A stretch of DNA of 64,000 nt from Bacillota bacterium (GTDB lineage: Bacteria > Bacillota > Sulfobacillia > JAIMAT01): assembly GCA_029961055.1 (NCBI GenBank), contig JASBVM010000023.1:1-64000 (forward strand). Reading direction: 5' to 3'. The translations under genes and the position numbers were made by a program. Positions 33,869-42,908 of the stretch are shown here, in pieces. Numbering within the stretch: position 1 is the first letter of the stretch; the number at the start of each line of letters is the position of its first letter. The notes below the pieces were generated by a model. The model had not been told where the DNA came from. It did no database searches and saw only the letters and a program-made list of their open reading frames with translations.

Positions 33869-34666
33869 TTGCGTCTCCTTTTCATAGGTGACATCGTCGG
33901 CAAGCCGGGGCGGGAGATGGTGCGCGAGGTCCTCTCCCGCCTCGTCCACGAGCAGGCGATCGACGCGGTCGTGGCGAACGCCGAGAACGCGGCCGGCCAT
34001 GCGGGGCTGACGCCGGCCGTGGCGGCGGAGCTCCTCCGGGCCGGGGTGGACGTCATCACCCTGGGCGACCACGCCTGGGACCAGAGGGATCTGATCCCCG
34101 CCATCGACGGCCTGACCGAGGTGGTCCGGCCGGCCAACTACCCGCCGGGCGTGCCCGGGCAGGGCTGGCTGGTCAAGGAGCTCCGCGGCGGCTTCCGCCT
34201 GGGCGTGGTCAACCTGCTCGGGCGGGTCTTCATGCGCATCCAGGTCGACGATCCTTTCCGCAAGGCGGACGAGGCGCTGGAGGAGCTGAAGGGGCGTGCC
34301 GACGCCATCCTGGTGGACGTCCACGCCGAGGCGACCAGCGAGAAGGTGGCCCTCGGCTGGTACCTCGACGGCCGGGCCAGCGCCGTCCTGGGGACGCACA
34401 CCCATGTCCAGACGGCCGACGAGAGGATCCTGCCCGGGGGCACCGCCTACCTGAGCGACGCGGGCATGACGGGACCGAGCGAGTCGATCCTGGGCGTGGA
34501 GAAGTCGGTGGCCCTGGAGCGCTTCCTGACACAGATGCCGGTGCGGTTCGAGGTGGCGCGGGGGCCGCGGCAGTTCTGCGGGGCGGTGGTGGACGTGGAT
34601 GCGGCCAGCGGCCGCGCCACCGCCATCCGCCGGGTCTTCATCCGAGAGAACGCGCAAGGCGCCTAG
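33869..34666 (+). CDS. ymdB: YmdB-type metallophosphoesterase
   Basis: A 265-residue binuclear metallophosphoesterase of the YmdB family, reported to hydrolyse 2',3'-cyclic nucleotides and to influence biofilm and RNA turnover in Bacillus. Metal-binding motifs are GDIVGKPGR, NAENAAGHAGL, TLGDHAWDQ, VDVHAEATSEK and GTHTHVQTADE. The start is TTG (33869), with GAGGAGG about 8 nt upstream; the homology RLLFIGDIVGKPG starts immediately. The position directly after rny is conserved across Bacillota. Confidence 0.93.
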   Translation: MRLLFIGDIVGKPGREMVREVLSRLVHEQAIDAVVANAENAAGHAGLTPAVAAELLRAGVDVITLGDHAWDQRDLIPAIDGLTEVVRPANYPPGVPGQGWLVKELRGGFRLGVVNLLGRVFMRIQVDDPFRKADEALEELKGRADAILVDVHAEATSEKVALGWYLDGRASAVLGTHTHVQTADERILPGGTAYLSDAGMTGPSESILGVEKSVALERFLTQMPVRFEVARGPRQFCGAVVDVDAASGRATAIRRVFIRENAQGA

Positions 34667-34679
34667 CCGGGGGGAAGGT

Positions 34680-35519
34680 ATGGCGGCCGACCTGCACAAC
34701 CACACGATCTATTCGGACGGTACGCTGACGCCCGCCCAGCTGCTCCGCTGGGGGGTCGACCTGAAGCTGGCCTATCTGGGGATCACCGACCACGACACGG
34801 ACGAGGGGCTGGAGCCGGCGCGGCTGGCCGTGGAGGAGCTGCGCCAGAAGGGCTTCACCCCTCCGGAGCTGGTGCCGGGGGTGGAGCTGAGCACCGAGGT
34901 CCAGTCGCGCTCCGTCCATCTCATCGCCTACTGGCCCGAACTGGGCGAGGGGCCGCTGGCGGAGCTCCTGGCCCGCATGCAGCGGGAGCGCGTCACCCGC
35001 ATCGAGCGGATCGTGGCCAAGCTCGGCGAGGAGCACATCGTGGTCGACCTGGACCGGGTGCGCGAGCTGGCCGGACCGGGGGTGATCGGCCGCCCCCACG
35101 TGGCGCGGGCGCTGGTGGAGGAAGGGTACGCCTCCAGCGTGGAGGAGGCCTTCGACCTCTACCTGGTGCGCGGCCAGCCCGGCTACGTGCCGCGGGCGAA
35201 GCTCGATCCCGCCAGCGCCGCAGAGGCCATCCACCAGGCTGGCGGCGTCTGCGTGCTGGCCCACCCGCGCCTGGTGGGCGACGAGGGGCTGGTGGAGGAG
35301 CTGGCGGCCTCGGGCATCCTCGACGGGTTGGAGGCCTGGCATCCGGAGCACAACGCGACGGAGACCCAGCGTTACATCGATCTGGCGCACCGTTACCGGC
35401 TGGTGACGACGGGCGGGAGCGATTTTCACGCCCAGGGGGAGGGCAGTGGCCGCATGGGCGCCGCCACCGCCCCCGACGAGGTGGTGAGCCAGCTGTGGGG
35501 CCGGAGGAAGGGCCGGTAG
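34680..35519 (+). CDS. PHP-domain phosphoesterase (TrpH/YciV type)
   Basis: A 279-residue PHP-fold metal enzyme. Motifs are DLHNHTIYSDGTLTP (motif I), GITDHDTDEGL (motif II), a Glu in VPGVELSTE, VLAHPRLVG and TTGGSDFHAQG (C-terminal motif). The arrangement fits the TrpH/YciV group, members of which act on 3',5'-nucleotide bisphosphates or short RNA ends. That would suit a place beside rny and ymdB in RNA turnover, but the substrate is inferred. The ATG at 34680 follows GGGGGAAGG. The next gene overlaps its 3' end by 25 bases. Confidence 0.88.
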   Translation: MAADLHNHTIYSDGTLTPAQLLRWGVDLKLAYLGITDHDTDEGLEPARLAVEELRQKGFTPPELVPGVELSTEVQSRSVHLIAYWPELGEGPLAELLARMQRERVTRIERIVAKLGEEHIVVDLDRVRELAGPGVIGRPHVARALVEEGYASSVEEAFDLYLVRGQPGYVPRAKLDPASAAEAIHQAGGVCVLAHPRLVGDEGLVEELAASGILDGLEAWHPEHNATETQRYIDLAHRYRLVTTGGSDFHAQGEGSGRMGAATAPDEVVSQLWGRRKGR

Positions 35520-36034
35520 GCCCGGGCGACGCCGGGGCGGGGGAGGCGGAGGAGTCGCTGGGGCTGGAGGAGGCCTGCGAACGGCTGAACATCCGCCCCT
35601 ATCTCTTCCGGACGCTGGCGCGGCAGCAGCCGGAACTCTTCCGCACCGTGGTCGTGGCGGGAGAGCGTCGGGTGCGGAGCGCCGACCTCGTGGCCATGGA
35701 GCGCTTCCTGGCGCGGCGGCTGGGCGGCGAGGCCGAGGCGCAGGGGCTGGCGGCCGCCGGGGCGGCGCCGGCCGAGCCGCAGGAGCCCGCCTCTCCGGAG
35801 GCGCGGTGGGCCGATCTGGAGGCGCGGGTGCGGAGGCTGGAGCACCTCCTGGGCGAGGAGCGGGACCAGTGGCTGGTCCAGCTGGCCCGGCTGCAGCAGG
35901 AGGTGCGCCAGCTCCGGTACGAGCTGGCCGCTTCCACGCCGCGGCGCGCCCGGCGGGGCTTCCACCTCTTCGGCTTCGCGTGGCGAGGCGGAGGGCGGGG
36001 ACGCGGTTCAGGGCCGGAGGCGGCGGGCAGCTGA
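35495..36034 (+). CDS. MerR-like winged-helix protein with coiled coil
   Basis: A 179-residue protein. Residues about 21-75 (LGLEEACERLNIRPYLFRTL, then RVRSADLVAMERFLARRLGG) resemble a MerR/excisionase-type winged helix. An Ala/Pro linker is followed by a coiled coil (WADLEARVRRLEHLLGEE to RQLRYELAAS) and a basic, Gly-rich tail. It could be a DNA-binding or chromosome-associated protein; I cannot give a name. The GTG at 35495 has GGTGAG upstream and lies inside the end of the PHP gene, which supports cotranscription. Confidence 0.6.
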   Translation: MGPEEGPVGPGDAGAGEAEESLGLEEACERLNIRPYLFRTLARQQPELFRTVVVAGERRVRSADLVAMERFLARRLGGEAEAQGLAAAGAAPAEPQEPASPEARWADLEARVRRLEHLLGEERDQWLVQLARLQQEVRQLRYELAASTPRRARRGFHLFGFAWRGGGRGRGSGPEAAGS

Positions 36035-36079
36035 GCGCGCGGGCGCGGGCCGCCTGCCCCGGGGTGCAACCCGGGGGGT

Positions 36080-36550
36080 TCAGCTGCGGGAGCTGGGCAG
36101 GGCGACGCCCCAGGTGTAGGAGCGCTTGTAGATGCGCAGGAGGAGCGAGGAGTTGATCTCCCGGATGCCCTGGATCTTGCTCAGCTTGCGCAGGACGAAG
36201 TCGGCCAGCTCCTGGTTGTTGGCGAAGTAGGCGCGGGCGACCACGTCGTACTCGCCGGTGGCGGCGGCCACGTAGTGGACCTCGGGCAGGGCCACCAGCT
36301 CGCGGACGACGCTCTCGATGTCCGCCGTATCCACACGCAGGCCGAAGAAGGCCGCGGTCTCGAAGCCGACGGCGAAGGGGTCGGCGATGGCCGCGATGCG
36401 GATGAGGCCGGCCTCGCGCAACTGGTTGAAACGGCGCCGGATGGTCCCCTCCGTGACCCCGATACGGGCCGCCATGTCGACGAAGGACATGCGGCCGTCC
36501 GCCTGCAGGAGCTCGATGATCTGCCGGTCGACTGGGTGGATGACTTCCAA
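36080..36550 (-). CDS. Lrp/AsnC-family transcription regulator
   Basis: A 156-residue feast/famine regulator. The N-terminal helix-turn-helix is VDRQIIELLQADGRMSFVDM through VTEGTIRRRFNQLREAGLI. The C-terminal RAM ligand-binding domain runs from FGLRVDTADIESVVREL to EINSSLLLRIYKRSY. The start is TTG at 36550, with an ideal GGAGGT 8 nt upstream; the longer open frame upstream is not needed. It diverges from miaB over 199 bp. A TACGG-ACA-TACGG direct repeat near 36600-36612 (minus reading) might be its own binding site. The ligand is unknown. Confidence 0.9.
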   Translation of the reverse strand: MEVIHPVDRQIIELLQADGRMSFVDMAARIGVTEGTIRRRFNQLREAGLIRIAAIADPFAVGFETAAFFGLRVDTADIESVVRELVALPEVHYVAAATGEYDVVARAYFANNQELADFVLRKLSKIQGIREINSSLLLRIYKRSYTWGVALPSSRS

Positions 36551-36717
36551 CGTGGATGACCTCCGCCTGGACGACGAATTTCGCGCAAGGGCCGTCACGT
36601 ACGGACATACGGTAGCAGAGGCATGGGGCTCGCACAATCCCCGCTGCGATGCAGCCCGAGCGGGGATCCGGCCGGCGGTGGGACGGTCCCCGGGCGGACG
36701 GCCCCCGGGCGCGCGGG

Positions 36718-36723
36718 TATAAT
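36718..36723 (+). promoter_or_regulatory. Probable -10 element of miaB operon
   Basis: A perfect TATAAT stands out in very GC-rich sequence 27 bp before the miaB start. The region 17 bp upstream (CGGACG/GGACGG) is a poor -35, so an activator or another contact may be needed. Confidence 0.5.
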
Positions 36724-36749
36724 GCCGGCAGATCAGGGGGTCTGGGCGC

Positions 36750-38150
36750 ATGGTGGGCAAGTATTACATCCGCACGTGGGGCTGCCAGATGAACGAGCGC
36801 GACAGCGAGGTGCTCGCGGGTCAGCTCGAGGCCATGGGCTACGAGGCGGCGGAGGGGCCGGAGGAGGCGGACGTCGTCCTCCTCAACACGTGCACCGTCC
36901 GCGACAACGCCGACCAGAAGCAGCTGGGCGAGATCGGCCGGCTCAAGCCGCTCAAGGCGGCCAGGCCCGAGATGATCCTGGGCGTGGCCGGATGCATGGC
37001 GCAGGTGCCGGAGGCGGTAGAGCGGATCCGGCGGCAGGCGCCCTTCGTCGACCTGGTCTTCGGCACGCACAACCTGCACCGCCTGCCGGAGCTGATCGAG
37101 CGGGCGCGCCGGAGCGACGAGATGGTGGTGGACGTCTGGCAGTACGCCGAGGGCGTCCAGGAGCACCTTCCTTCCCGCCGGGCCAGCCGGGTCCGGGCCT
37201 GGGTCAACATCATCTACGGCTGCGACAAGTACTGCACGTACTGCATCGTCCCCACCACCCGCGGCCGCGAGCGGAGCCGGCGTCCGGAGGAGATCCTGGC
37301 CGAGGTGCGCGGGCTGGTGGACGCGGGCTACAAGGAGATCACCCTGCTCGGCCAGAACGTCAACTCCTACGGCCACGACCTGCCCGAGCCGTACGACTTC
37401 GCCGACCTCCTGCGCGAGATCGACCGCGTGCCCGGCATCGGCTGGGTCCGGTACATGACCTCGCACCCGCGGGACTTCACGCCCAAGCTGATCGAGACCC
37501 TGGCGGAGAGCGAGCACATCTGCGAGCACATCCACCTGCCGGTCCAGTCCGGCTCCGACGCGGTCCTGCGCCGGATGAACCGCAAGTATACGGTCGCGCA
37601 GTACCTGGAGACCGTCGACCGGATCCGCGCGCGGATTCCGGAGGCGACGCTGACCACCGACATCATCGTCGGCTTCCCGGGGGAGACCGAAGCGGATTTC
37701 GAGGCGACCCTGGACCTGGTCCGCCGGGTCCGCTACGACAACGCCTTCACCTTCGTCTACTCGCCGCGCGCCGGCACGGTGGCCACCCGCTGGCTGGCCG
37801 GCGACCCGACCACGGAGGAGGAGAAGCACCGCCGGCTGGAGCGGCTGAACGACGTGGTCTACGCCATCGCCCGGGAGAAGAACGAGACGCTGGTCGGCCG
37901 CGAGTTCGACGTCCTGGTCGAGGGGCCCAGCAAGAAGGATCCCTCGGTCTTCAGCGCCCGCACCCGGGGTAACAAGCTGGTCCTGGTGCCGGGCGGGCAG
38001 GTGCGGGCCGGCGAGTGGGCCCGCGTCCGCATCACCCGTGCCCACACCTGGACGCTGGAGGCGGAGGCGATCGGGCGGCCGGCCGGCGCCGAGCCCGCGC
38101 CCGGCCTGGTCGTGGCGGCCGCGACCGCGCGGGCAGGTGGCCGGCGATGA
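36750..38150 (+). CDS. miaB: tRNA-2-methylthio-N6-dimethylallyladenosine synthase MiaB
   Basis: A 466-residue radical-SAM methylthiotransferase that converts i6A37 to ms2i6A37 in tRNAs reading UNN codons. Fe-S cysteines of the UPF0004 domain are in TWGCQMNERDSE, NTCTVRDNA and AGCMAQ. The radical-SAM motif is CDKYCTYCIVP near residue 155. The TRAM domain at the end (GREFDVLVEGPSKKD onward) binds tRNA. The substrate-making enzyme MiaA is encoded in the same operon at 42.9 kb. The ATG at 36750 has GGGGG upstream. The stop overlaps the next gene (ATGA). Confidence 0.96.
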   Translation: MVGKYYIRTWGCQMNERDSEVLAGQLEAMGYEAAEGPEEADVVLLNTCTVRDNADQKQLGEIGRLKPLKAARPEMILGVAGCMAQVPEAVERIRRQAPFVDLVFGTHNLHRLPELIERARRSDEMVVDVWQYAEGVQEHLPSRRASRVRAWVNIIYGCDKYCTYCIVPTTRGRERSRRPEEILAEVRGLVDAGYKEITLLGQNVNSYGHDLPEPYDFADLLREIDRVPGIGWVRYMTSHPRDFTPKLIETLAESEHICEHIHLPVQSGSDAVLRRMNRKYTVAQYLETVDRIRARIPEATLTTDIIVGFPGETEADFEATLDLVRRVRYDNAFTFVYSPRAGTVATRWLAGDPTTEEEKHRRLERLNDVVYAIAREKNETLVGREFDVLVEGPSKKDPSVFSARTRGNKLVLVPGGQVRAGEWARVRITRAHTWTLEAEAIGRPAGAEPAPGLVVAAATARAGGRR

Positions 38151-38479
38151 GGGCGAGCCTTCTCGTCCGCGCCCGGGAGCTGGCCAGGGAGCTGGAGGAG
38201 AGCGAGGAGGTGGCCGAGCTCCGGGCGGCCGAGGCGGAGCTGGTCGAGCGGGGCGAAGGCGACGCCCAGGCGCTCCGCCGTTACCAGGAGGCGCGCCGGA
38301 GGGTGGAGGCGACCACCACCGCCATCCTGAATGTCCTCTCCGCCGTTCTGACCGGCGGGCCGCTGGGACCGGCGGGGTGCTCCGCCTGCTCCCTGGCCCG
38401 GGGAGGGGTGGCGGCAGGGGCGGCGCGGGCGGTGGCGGGAGCGACGGCGGCGACGCCGGCCGCACAGGCGGAGGCATGA
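38147..38479 (+). CDS. YlbF/YmcA-like protein
   Basis: A 110-residue protein with a helical N-terminal half (LLVRARELARELEESEEV, then RYQEARRRVE) that resembles the YlbF/YmcA domain. In Bacillus ymcA lies exactly here, between miaB and mutS. YmcA, YlbF and YaaT form a complex that assists RNase Y and carries Fe-S clusters, which would link this gene to rny at 32.3 kb. The C-terminal part has a CSAC pair in GPAGCSACSLARGG, possibly a cluster ligand, and then becomes Ala-rich low complexity. The start and stop overlap both neighbours by four bases. The family call depends on synteny plus weak sequence. Confidence 0.6.
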   Translation: MRASLLVRARELARELEESEEVAELRAAEAELVERGEGDAQALRRYQEARRRVEATTTAILNVLSAVLTGGPLGPAGCSACSLARGGVAAGAARAVAGATAATPAAQAEA

Positions 38480-41136
38480 GCGCCGCCTCCCCCGACGGCC
38501 TGGCCGCCCGGGGGCAGCGCGGCCCGGGCCGGAGCGCAGGAACGCCGCCCCTCCTCGACCAGTACCTCCGCATCAAGGCCGAGCACCCGGATGCGTTGCT
38601 CTTCTTCCGCCTGGGCGACTTCTTCGAGCTCTTCTTCGAGGATGCGGAGATCGCCGCCCGCGAGCTCGACCTGGTGCTGACCGGGCGCGAGCTGCAGAAG
38701 GGCCACCGCGTCCCCATGTGCGGCGTCCCCCACCACGCGGCGGAGGGCTACATCCGGCGGCTGGTGGAGAGGGGCTACCGGGTGGCGCTCTGCGAGCAGA
38801 TGGAGGACCCGCGCCTGGCGAAGGGCCTGGTCCAGCGCCAGGTGATCCAGGTGATCAGCGCCGGGACGCTCCTCGAACCGGGGCTCCTCGATGCCGGCCG
38901 GAACAACTTCCTGGCGGTGGTGGCGCCCGGGCGCCGGTCGCTGGGTCTCGCCTACGCCGACGCCTCCACCGGCGAGTTCCGGGCGGGCGAGTGGGAGGCG
39001 GGCGAGGAAGGCTGGCTGGAGGAGCTGGACCGCCTCCAGCCCGCCGAGGTGCTCCTGCCCGAGGGCCTCCCCAAGCCGCTGGAGGAAGCGGTCCGGGAGC
39101 GGGGCTTCCGCCTCACCCGGCGCCCCGCCGGCGACTTCGACCCCTCCCGGGCGGCCGGGAGGCTGAAGGAGCACTTCGAGCTGGCTTCCTTGGATGTCTT
39201 CGGGCTGGAGCCGCGGCCGCAGGCGACGGCGGCCGCCGGGGCGCTCCTCGCCTACCTGGAGGAGTCCCAGCCGGGCGGCGTCGGACAGCTGACGGAGATC
39301 CGCCTGCTCGAGCCGGGCGAGGCGATGCTCCTCGACCCGGCCACGCGCCGGAACCTGGAGCTGACCCAGCGCGGGCCGGAGGGCGGGCGCCAGGGGACGC
39401 TCCTGGAGGCCCTGGACGGGACGGTCAGCGCCCTGGGGTTGCGGACGCTCCGGCGCTGGATCGAGCGCCCCCTCAACCGCGCCGAGCCCGTCCTCCGCCG
39501 GCTGGACGCGGTGGAGACCCTGGTCCGGGAGGCGCTCGAACGCAGCCGGTTGCGGAAGCTCCTGGGCGGCGCCCGCGACGTGGAGCGCCTGGCCACCCGC
39601 GCCGTCCTCGGCCTGGCGGGGCCGCGCGAGCTGCTGGAGATCGCCCAGACGATGGAGGCCGCCCAGGCCGTCCGCCAGCTCCTCTCCGGGCTGGAGCTGC
39701 CGGAGCTCCTCCAGGAGCTATCGGCCGACCTGGAGCCGCCGCCCGGCCTCGCCGAAGAGATCCGCCGCGCTCTGGTGGACGAGCCTCCCGCCGTCCTGGG
39801 CGAGGGCGACGTGATCCGCCCCGGCTACGACCAGGAAGTGGACCGCCTGCGCGCGCTCAGCGGCGACAGCGAGGAGGCGATCCGCGCCATCGAGCGGCGC
39901 GAGCGGGAGCGGACCGGGATCCGCAGCCTCCGCGTCGGCTACAACCGCGTCTTCGGCTACTACCTCGAGGTCTCCCGCTCCCAGCGCGGCCAGGTGCCGC
40001 CCGACTACACCCGCAAGCAGACGCTCGCCAACGCCGAGCGGTACGTCACCCGCGAGCTGAGCGAGCTGGAGGCGCGGGTGGAGAGCGCCCGCGAGGCGCT
40101 CTCCCGGCGCGAGGCGGAGCTCTTCGCCGACCTCCGCGCCCGCGTCGGCCGGGAGCTCCGGCGCCTGCGCGCCTCGGCGCGCGCGCTGGGCCGGCTGGAC
40201 GCGCTCCAGGGACTGGCCCAGGTGGCGGCGGAGCGCGGCTGGGTCCGGCCGGAGGTGGACGGGGGCGACCGGATCGAGATCGTCCAGGGGCGTCACCCCG
40301 TGGTCGAGCGGATGCTCGGCCCGGGCGAGTTCGTGCCCAACGACACCGTGCTGGGCCCGGAGCGCCGCATCCTCCTGATCACGGGACCCAACATGGCGGG
40401 GAAGTCGACCTACGCCCGGCAGGTCGCGGTGCTGGTGCTGGCCGCGCAGGTGGGGAGCTTCCTGCCCGCCGAGTCGGCCCGCATCGGCGTGGTCGACCGG
40501 ATCTTCACGCGCATCGGCTCCGCCGACGACCTGGCGGCGGGGAAGTCCACGTTCATGGTGGAGATGGGGGAGGTGGCGCACATCCTGCGCCGGGCGACCC
40601 CGCGCAGCCTGGTCATCCTGGACGAGGTCGGCCGCGGCACCAGCACCTTCGACGGGCTGAGCCTCGCCTGGGCGGTCACCGAGTACCTGCACGACCGGGT
40701 GGGCGCCCGCACCCTCTTCGCCACCCACTACCACGAGCTGACCGGGCTGGAGGCGAAGCTGCCGGCGCTGGTCAACCTGACCATGGCGGTGGAGGAGGAA
40801 GGGGGGCGGATCCTCTTCCTGCGGCGCGTCCGCCCCGGGGCGGCCAGCCGGAGCTATGGCATCGAGGTCGCCCGGCTGGCGGGGATTCCCGCGGAGGTGC
40901 TGCGCCGGGCGCAGAAGATCCTGGAGCGGCTGGAGCGGGAGCAGGCGCGGAGGGCGGCTCGGAGCCGGGTGGAGCGCTCGCCGGAGGCGGAGCAGATGAC
41001 GCTGGTGCCACCGCCCGAGATGCTCCAGGTGCTGGAGGAGCTCCGGCAGGTGGATGTGGAGCGGACCACGCCGCTGGAGGCGCTGGAGCGCCTGGCGGCC
41101 TGGCAGGCGCTCCTGCGGGGGAGCGACGCGGGTTGA
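38476..41136 (+). CDS. mutS: DNA mismatch repair protein MutS
   Basis: An 886-residue mismatch-recognition ATPase. The N-terminal mismatch domain has LLFFRLGDFFELFFEDA, the MutS1 F-x-E motif. Connector, lever and clamp domains follow. The ATPase has Walker A GPNMAGKST (637-645), STFMVEMGE, the Walker B segment LVILDEVGRGTSTFDG and ATHYHEL. The C-terminal segment is short, with KTTP-like remnants only (DVERTTPLEALERL). The protein binds mismatches and recruits MutL, encoded next with a TTGA overlap. The ATG at 38476 has GGAGG immediately upstream, within the preceding gene. Confidence 0.97.
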   Translation: MSAASPDGLAARGQRGPGRSAGTPPLLDQYLRIKAEHPDALLFFRLGDFFELFFEDAEIAARELDLVLTGRELQKGHRVPMCGVPHHAAEGYIRRLVERGYRVALCEQMEDPRLAKGLVQRQVIQVISAGTLLEPGLLDAGRNNFLAVVAPGRRSLGLAYADASTGEFRAGEWEAGEEGWLEELDRLQPAEVLLPEGLPKPLEEAVRERGFRLTRRPAGDFDPSRAAGRLKEHFELASLDVFGLEPRPQATAAAGALLAYLEESQPGGVGQLTEIRLLEPGEAMLLDPATRRNLELTQRGPEGGRQGTLLEALDGTVSALGLRTLRRWIERPLNRAEPVLRRLDAVETLVREALERSRLRKLLGGARDVERLATRAVLGLAGPRELLEIAQTMEAAQAVRQLLSGLELPELLQELSADLEPPPGLAEEIRRALVDEPPAVLGEGDVIRPGYDQEVDRLRALSGDSEEAIRAIERRERERTGIRSLRVGYNRVFGYYLEVSRSQRGQVPPDYTRKQTLANAERYVTRELSELEARVESAREALSRREAELFADLRARVGRELRRLRASARALGRLDALQGLAQVAAERGWVRPEVDGGDRIEIVQGRHPVVERMLGPGEFVPNDTVLGPERRILLITGPNMAGKSTYARQVAVLVLAAQVGSFLPAESARIGVVDRIFTRIGSADDLAAGKSTFMVEMGEVAHILRRATPRSLVILDEVGRGTSTFDGLSLAWAVTEYLHDRVGARTLFATHYHELTGLEAKLPALVNLTMAVEEEGGRILFLRRVRPGAASRSYGIEVARLAGIPAEVLRRAQKILERLEREQARRAARSRVERSPEAEQMTLVPPPEMLQVLEELRQVDVERTTPLEALERLAAWQALLRGSDAG

Positions 41137-42908
41137 GTATCCGCAGGTTGCCGCGCGCCGTCACCGAGCGGATCGCTGCCGGCGAGGTGGTGGAGCGGCC
41201 GGCCTCCGTGGTCAAGGAGCTGGTGGAGAACGCCCTGGACGCGGGAGCGCGGCGCGTGCGGGTGGAGCTGGAGGACGGCGGTCGCGGCGCCATCCGCGTG
41301 GTCGACGACGGCTCGGGGATCGCCGCCGAAGAGCTGCCGCTGGCGGTGGAGCGGTACGCCACCTCCAAGCTGGAGCGCTTCGAGGACCTGGAACGGCTGC
41401 GGACGCTGGGCTTTCGGGGCGAGGCGCTGGCGAGCATCGCGGCTGTCGCCCGGCTGGAGATCCACAGCCGGACGCCCGAGGCGGAGGTGGGCTGCCGCCT
41501 CCGGATCGATCCCGATCACCCGGCGGAGCTGGAGCCGCTGGCCATGGCACCGGGCACCCGCGTCGACGTGCGCCAGCTCTTCCGGAACGTGCCGGCGCGG
41601 CGGGCCCACCTGCGCTCGGCCCGGGCCGAGCTGCAGGCCTGCGAGGAGGTGGTCGCCTCGCACGCCCTGGCCCACCCCGAGGTGGCCTTCGAACTGGTCC
41701 ACGGGGGCCGCATGATCCTGGCCACCCCCGGCGACGGACGGCTGCGGCACGCGGTGGCGGCCATCTGGGGCGAGGAGGTGGCGGCCCCGCTGCTGGAGGT
41801 CCGGGCGGAGGAGGCCACCCCGGCGCCCTTGCGCATCTCGGGCCTGGTCGGCCCGGCCGGGCTTGGGCGGGGCTCGCGGGCGCTGGAGCGGCTGGCCGTC
41901 AACGGCCGGCCGGTGGAGAATGTGGCGCTGCGCATGGCCGCGGAGGAAGCCTACCGGAACCTGCTCCCCCTGCACCGCTACCCGATCCTCTTCCTGTCGC
42001 TGGAGCTGCCCGCGGCGGAGGTGGACGTCAACGTCCACCCCACCAAGCGGGTGGTCCGCTTCCTCCACGAGAGGGCGGTCCAGGGCTCCGTCTACGCCGC
42101 GGTCCGCCGGGCGCTGGCGCCGACGCAGGCGGGTGGGGCACCGACCGCCTGGGCCGGGGCGGGGCGCGTCCGGGACCGGGGGGTGGCGGCCGGTGACGGG
42201 TGGCGGCAGATCTACGCGCCCGCGGACGGCGCGCCCCCGGCCGCGACGGACCTCGAGCCGGGGGGGCGGCCGGAGGCGGGGGTGGCGTCGGGCGGCGCGG
42301 GTCCGGCGGGCGAGGCGGCGCCGGCCGCCTCCCGGCCGCTCCCGCGGCTCCGGCCCCTGGCGCAGATCCACGCCACCTACCTGGTCTGCCTGGAGGAGAC
42401 CGGCGGTCGGCAGCGGCTCTGGCTGGTCGACCAGCACGCGGCGGACGAGCGGTACTGGTTCGAGCAGCTGGAAGGGCGCGCGCCCGGCGAGGGGGTGCAG
42501 CCGCTCCTGGCGCCGCTCCCGGTGCCGGTGGACCGCCGGAGGCGGGAGGCCTGGGAGGAGCGGCGACCGCTCCTGGAGGCGCTGGGCTTCCGCGCCGAGG
42601 AAGGAGGCCCCTCCAGCCTCTGGCTCCGCGCCATCCCGGCCGGGCTCCGCTCCCCGGAAGGGCTCTTCGCCGACCTCCTGGACGACGAGGCGCCGGGTGG
42701 CGCCTGGGAGGAGAGGCTTCGCGCCTGGCGGGCGCGGGTCGCCTGTCACGCCGCCGTGCGGGCGGGCGACCCCCTGGAGCCGCCTGCGCGGGAGGCGCTG
42801 CTGGAGCGCTGGGCATCCTGCCGGGCGCCCTGGACCTGCCCTCACGGCCGGCCGACGGCCCTGGAGATCGACCAGGCGGAGCTGGCCCGGAGGTTTCTCC
42901 GCCGGTGA
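41133..42908 (+). CDS. mutL: DNA mismatch repair endonuclease MutL
   Basis: A 591-residue GHKL ATPase. N-terminal motifs are RIAAGEVVERPASVVKELVE, ENALDAGA, DDGSGI and TLGFRGEALASIA. A Pro/Gly/Ala linker (about 330-405) precedes the C-terminal dimerisation domain. That domain carries the metal-dependent nicking motif DQHAADERYWFE from Asp433 and the CPHGRP motif, so it is an active-endonuclease type MutL as in organisms without MutH. It starts at TTG 41133 overlapping the mutS stop and ends overlapping the miaA start, so mutS-mutL-miaA are translationally chained. Confidence 0.96.
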   Translation: MSIRRLPRAVTERIAAGEVVERPASVVKELVENALDAGARRVRVELEDGGRGAIRVVDDGSGIAAEELPLAVERYATSKLERFEDLERLRTLGFRGEALASIAAVARLEIHSRTPEAEVGCRLRIDPDHPAELEPLAMAPGTRVDVRQLFRNVPARRAHLRSARAELQACEEVVASHALAHPEVAFELVHGGRMILATPGDGRLRHAVAAIWGEEVAAPLLEVRAEEATPAPLRISGLVGPAGLGRGSRALERLAVNGRPVENVALRMAAEEAYRNLLPLHRYPILFLSLELPAAEVDVNVHPTKRVVRFLHERAVQGSVYAAVRRALAPTQAGGAPTAWAGAGRVRDRGVAAGDGWRQIYAPADGAPPAATDLEPGGRPEAGVASGGAGPAGEAAPAASRPLPRLRPLAQIHATYLVCLEETGGRQRLWLVDQHAADERYWFEQLEGRAPGEGVQPLLAPLPVPVDRRRREAWEERRPLLEALGFRAEEGGPSSLWLRAIPAGLRSPEGLFADLLDDEAPGGAWEERLRAWRARVACHAAVRAGDPLEPPAREALLERWASCRAPWTCPHGRPTALEIDQAELARRFLRR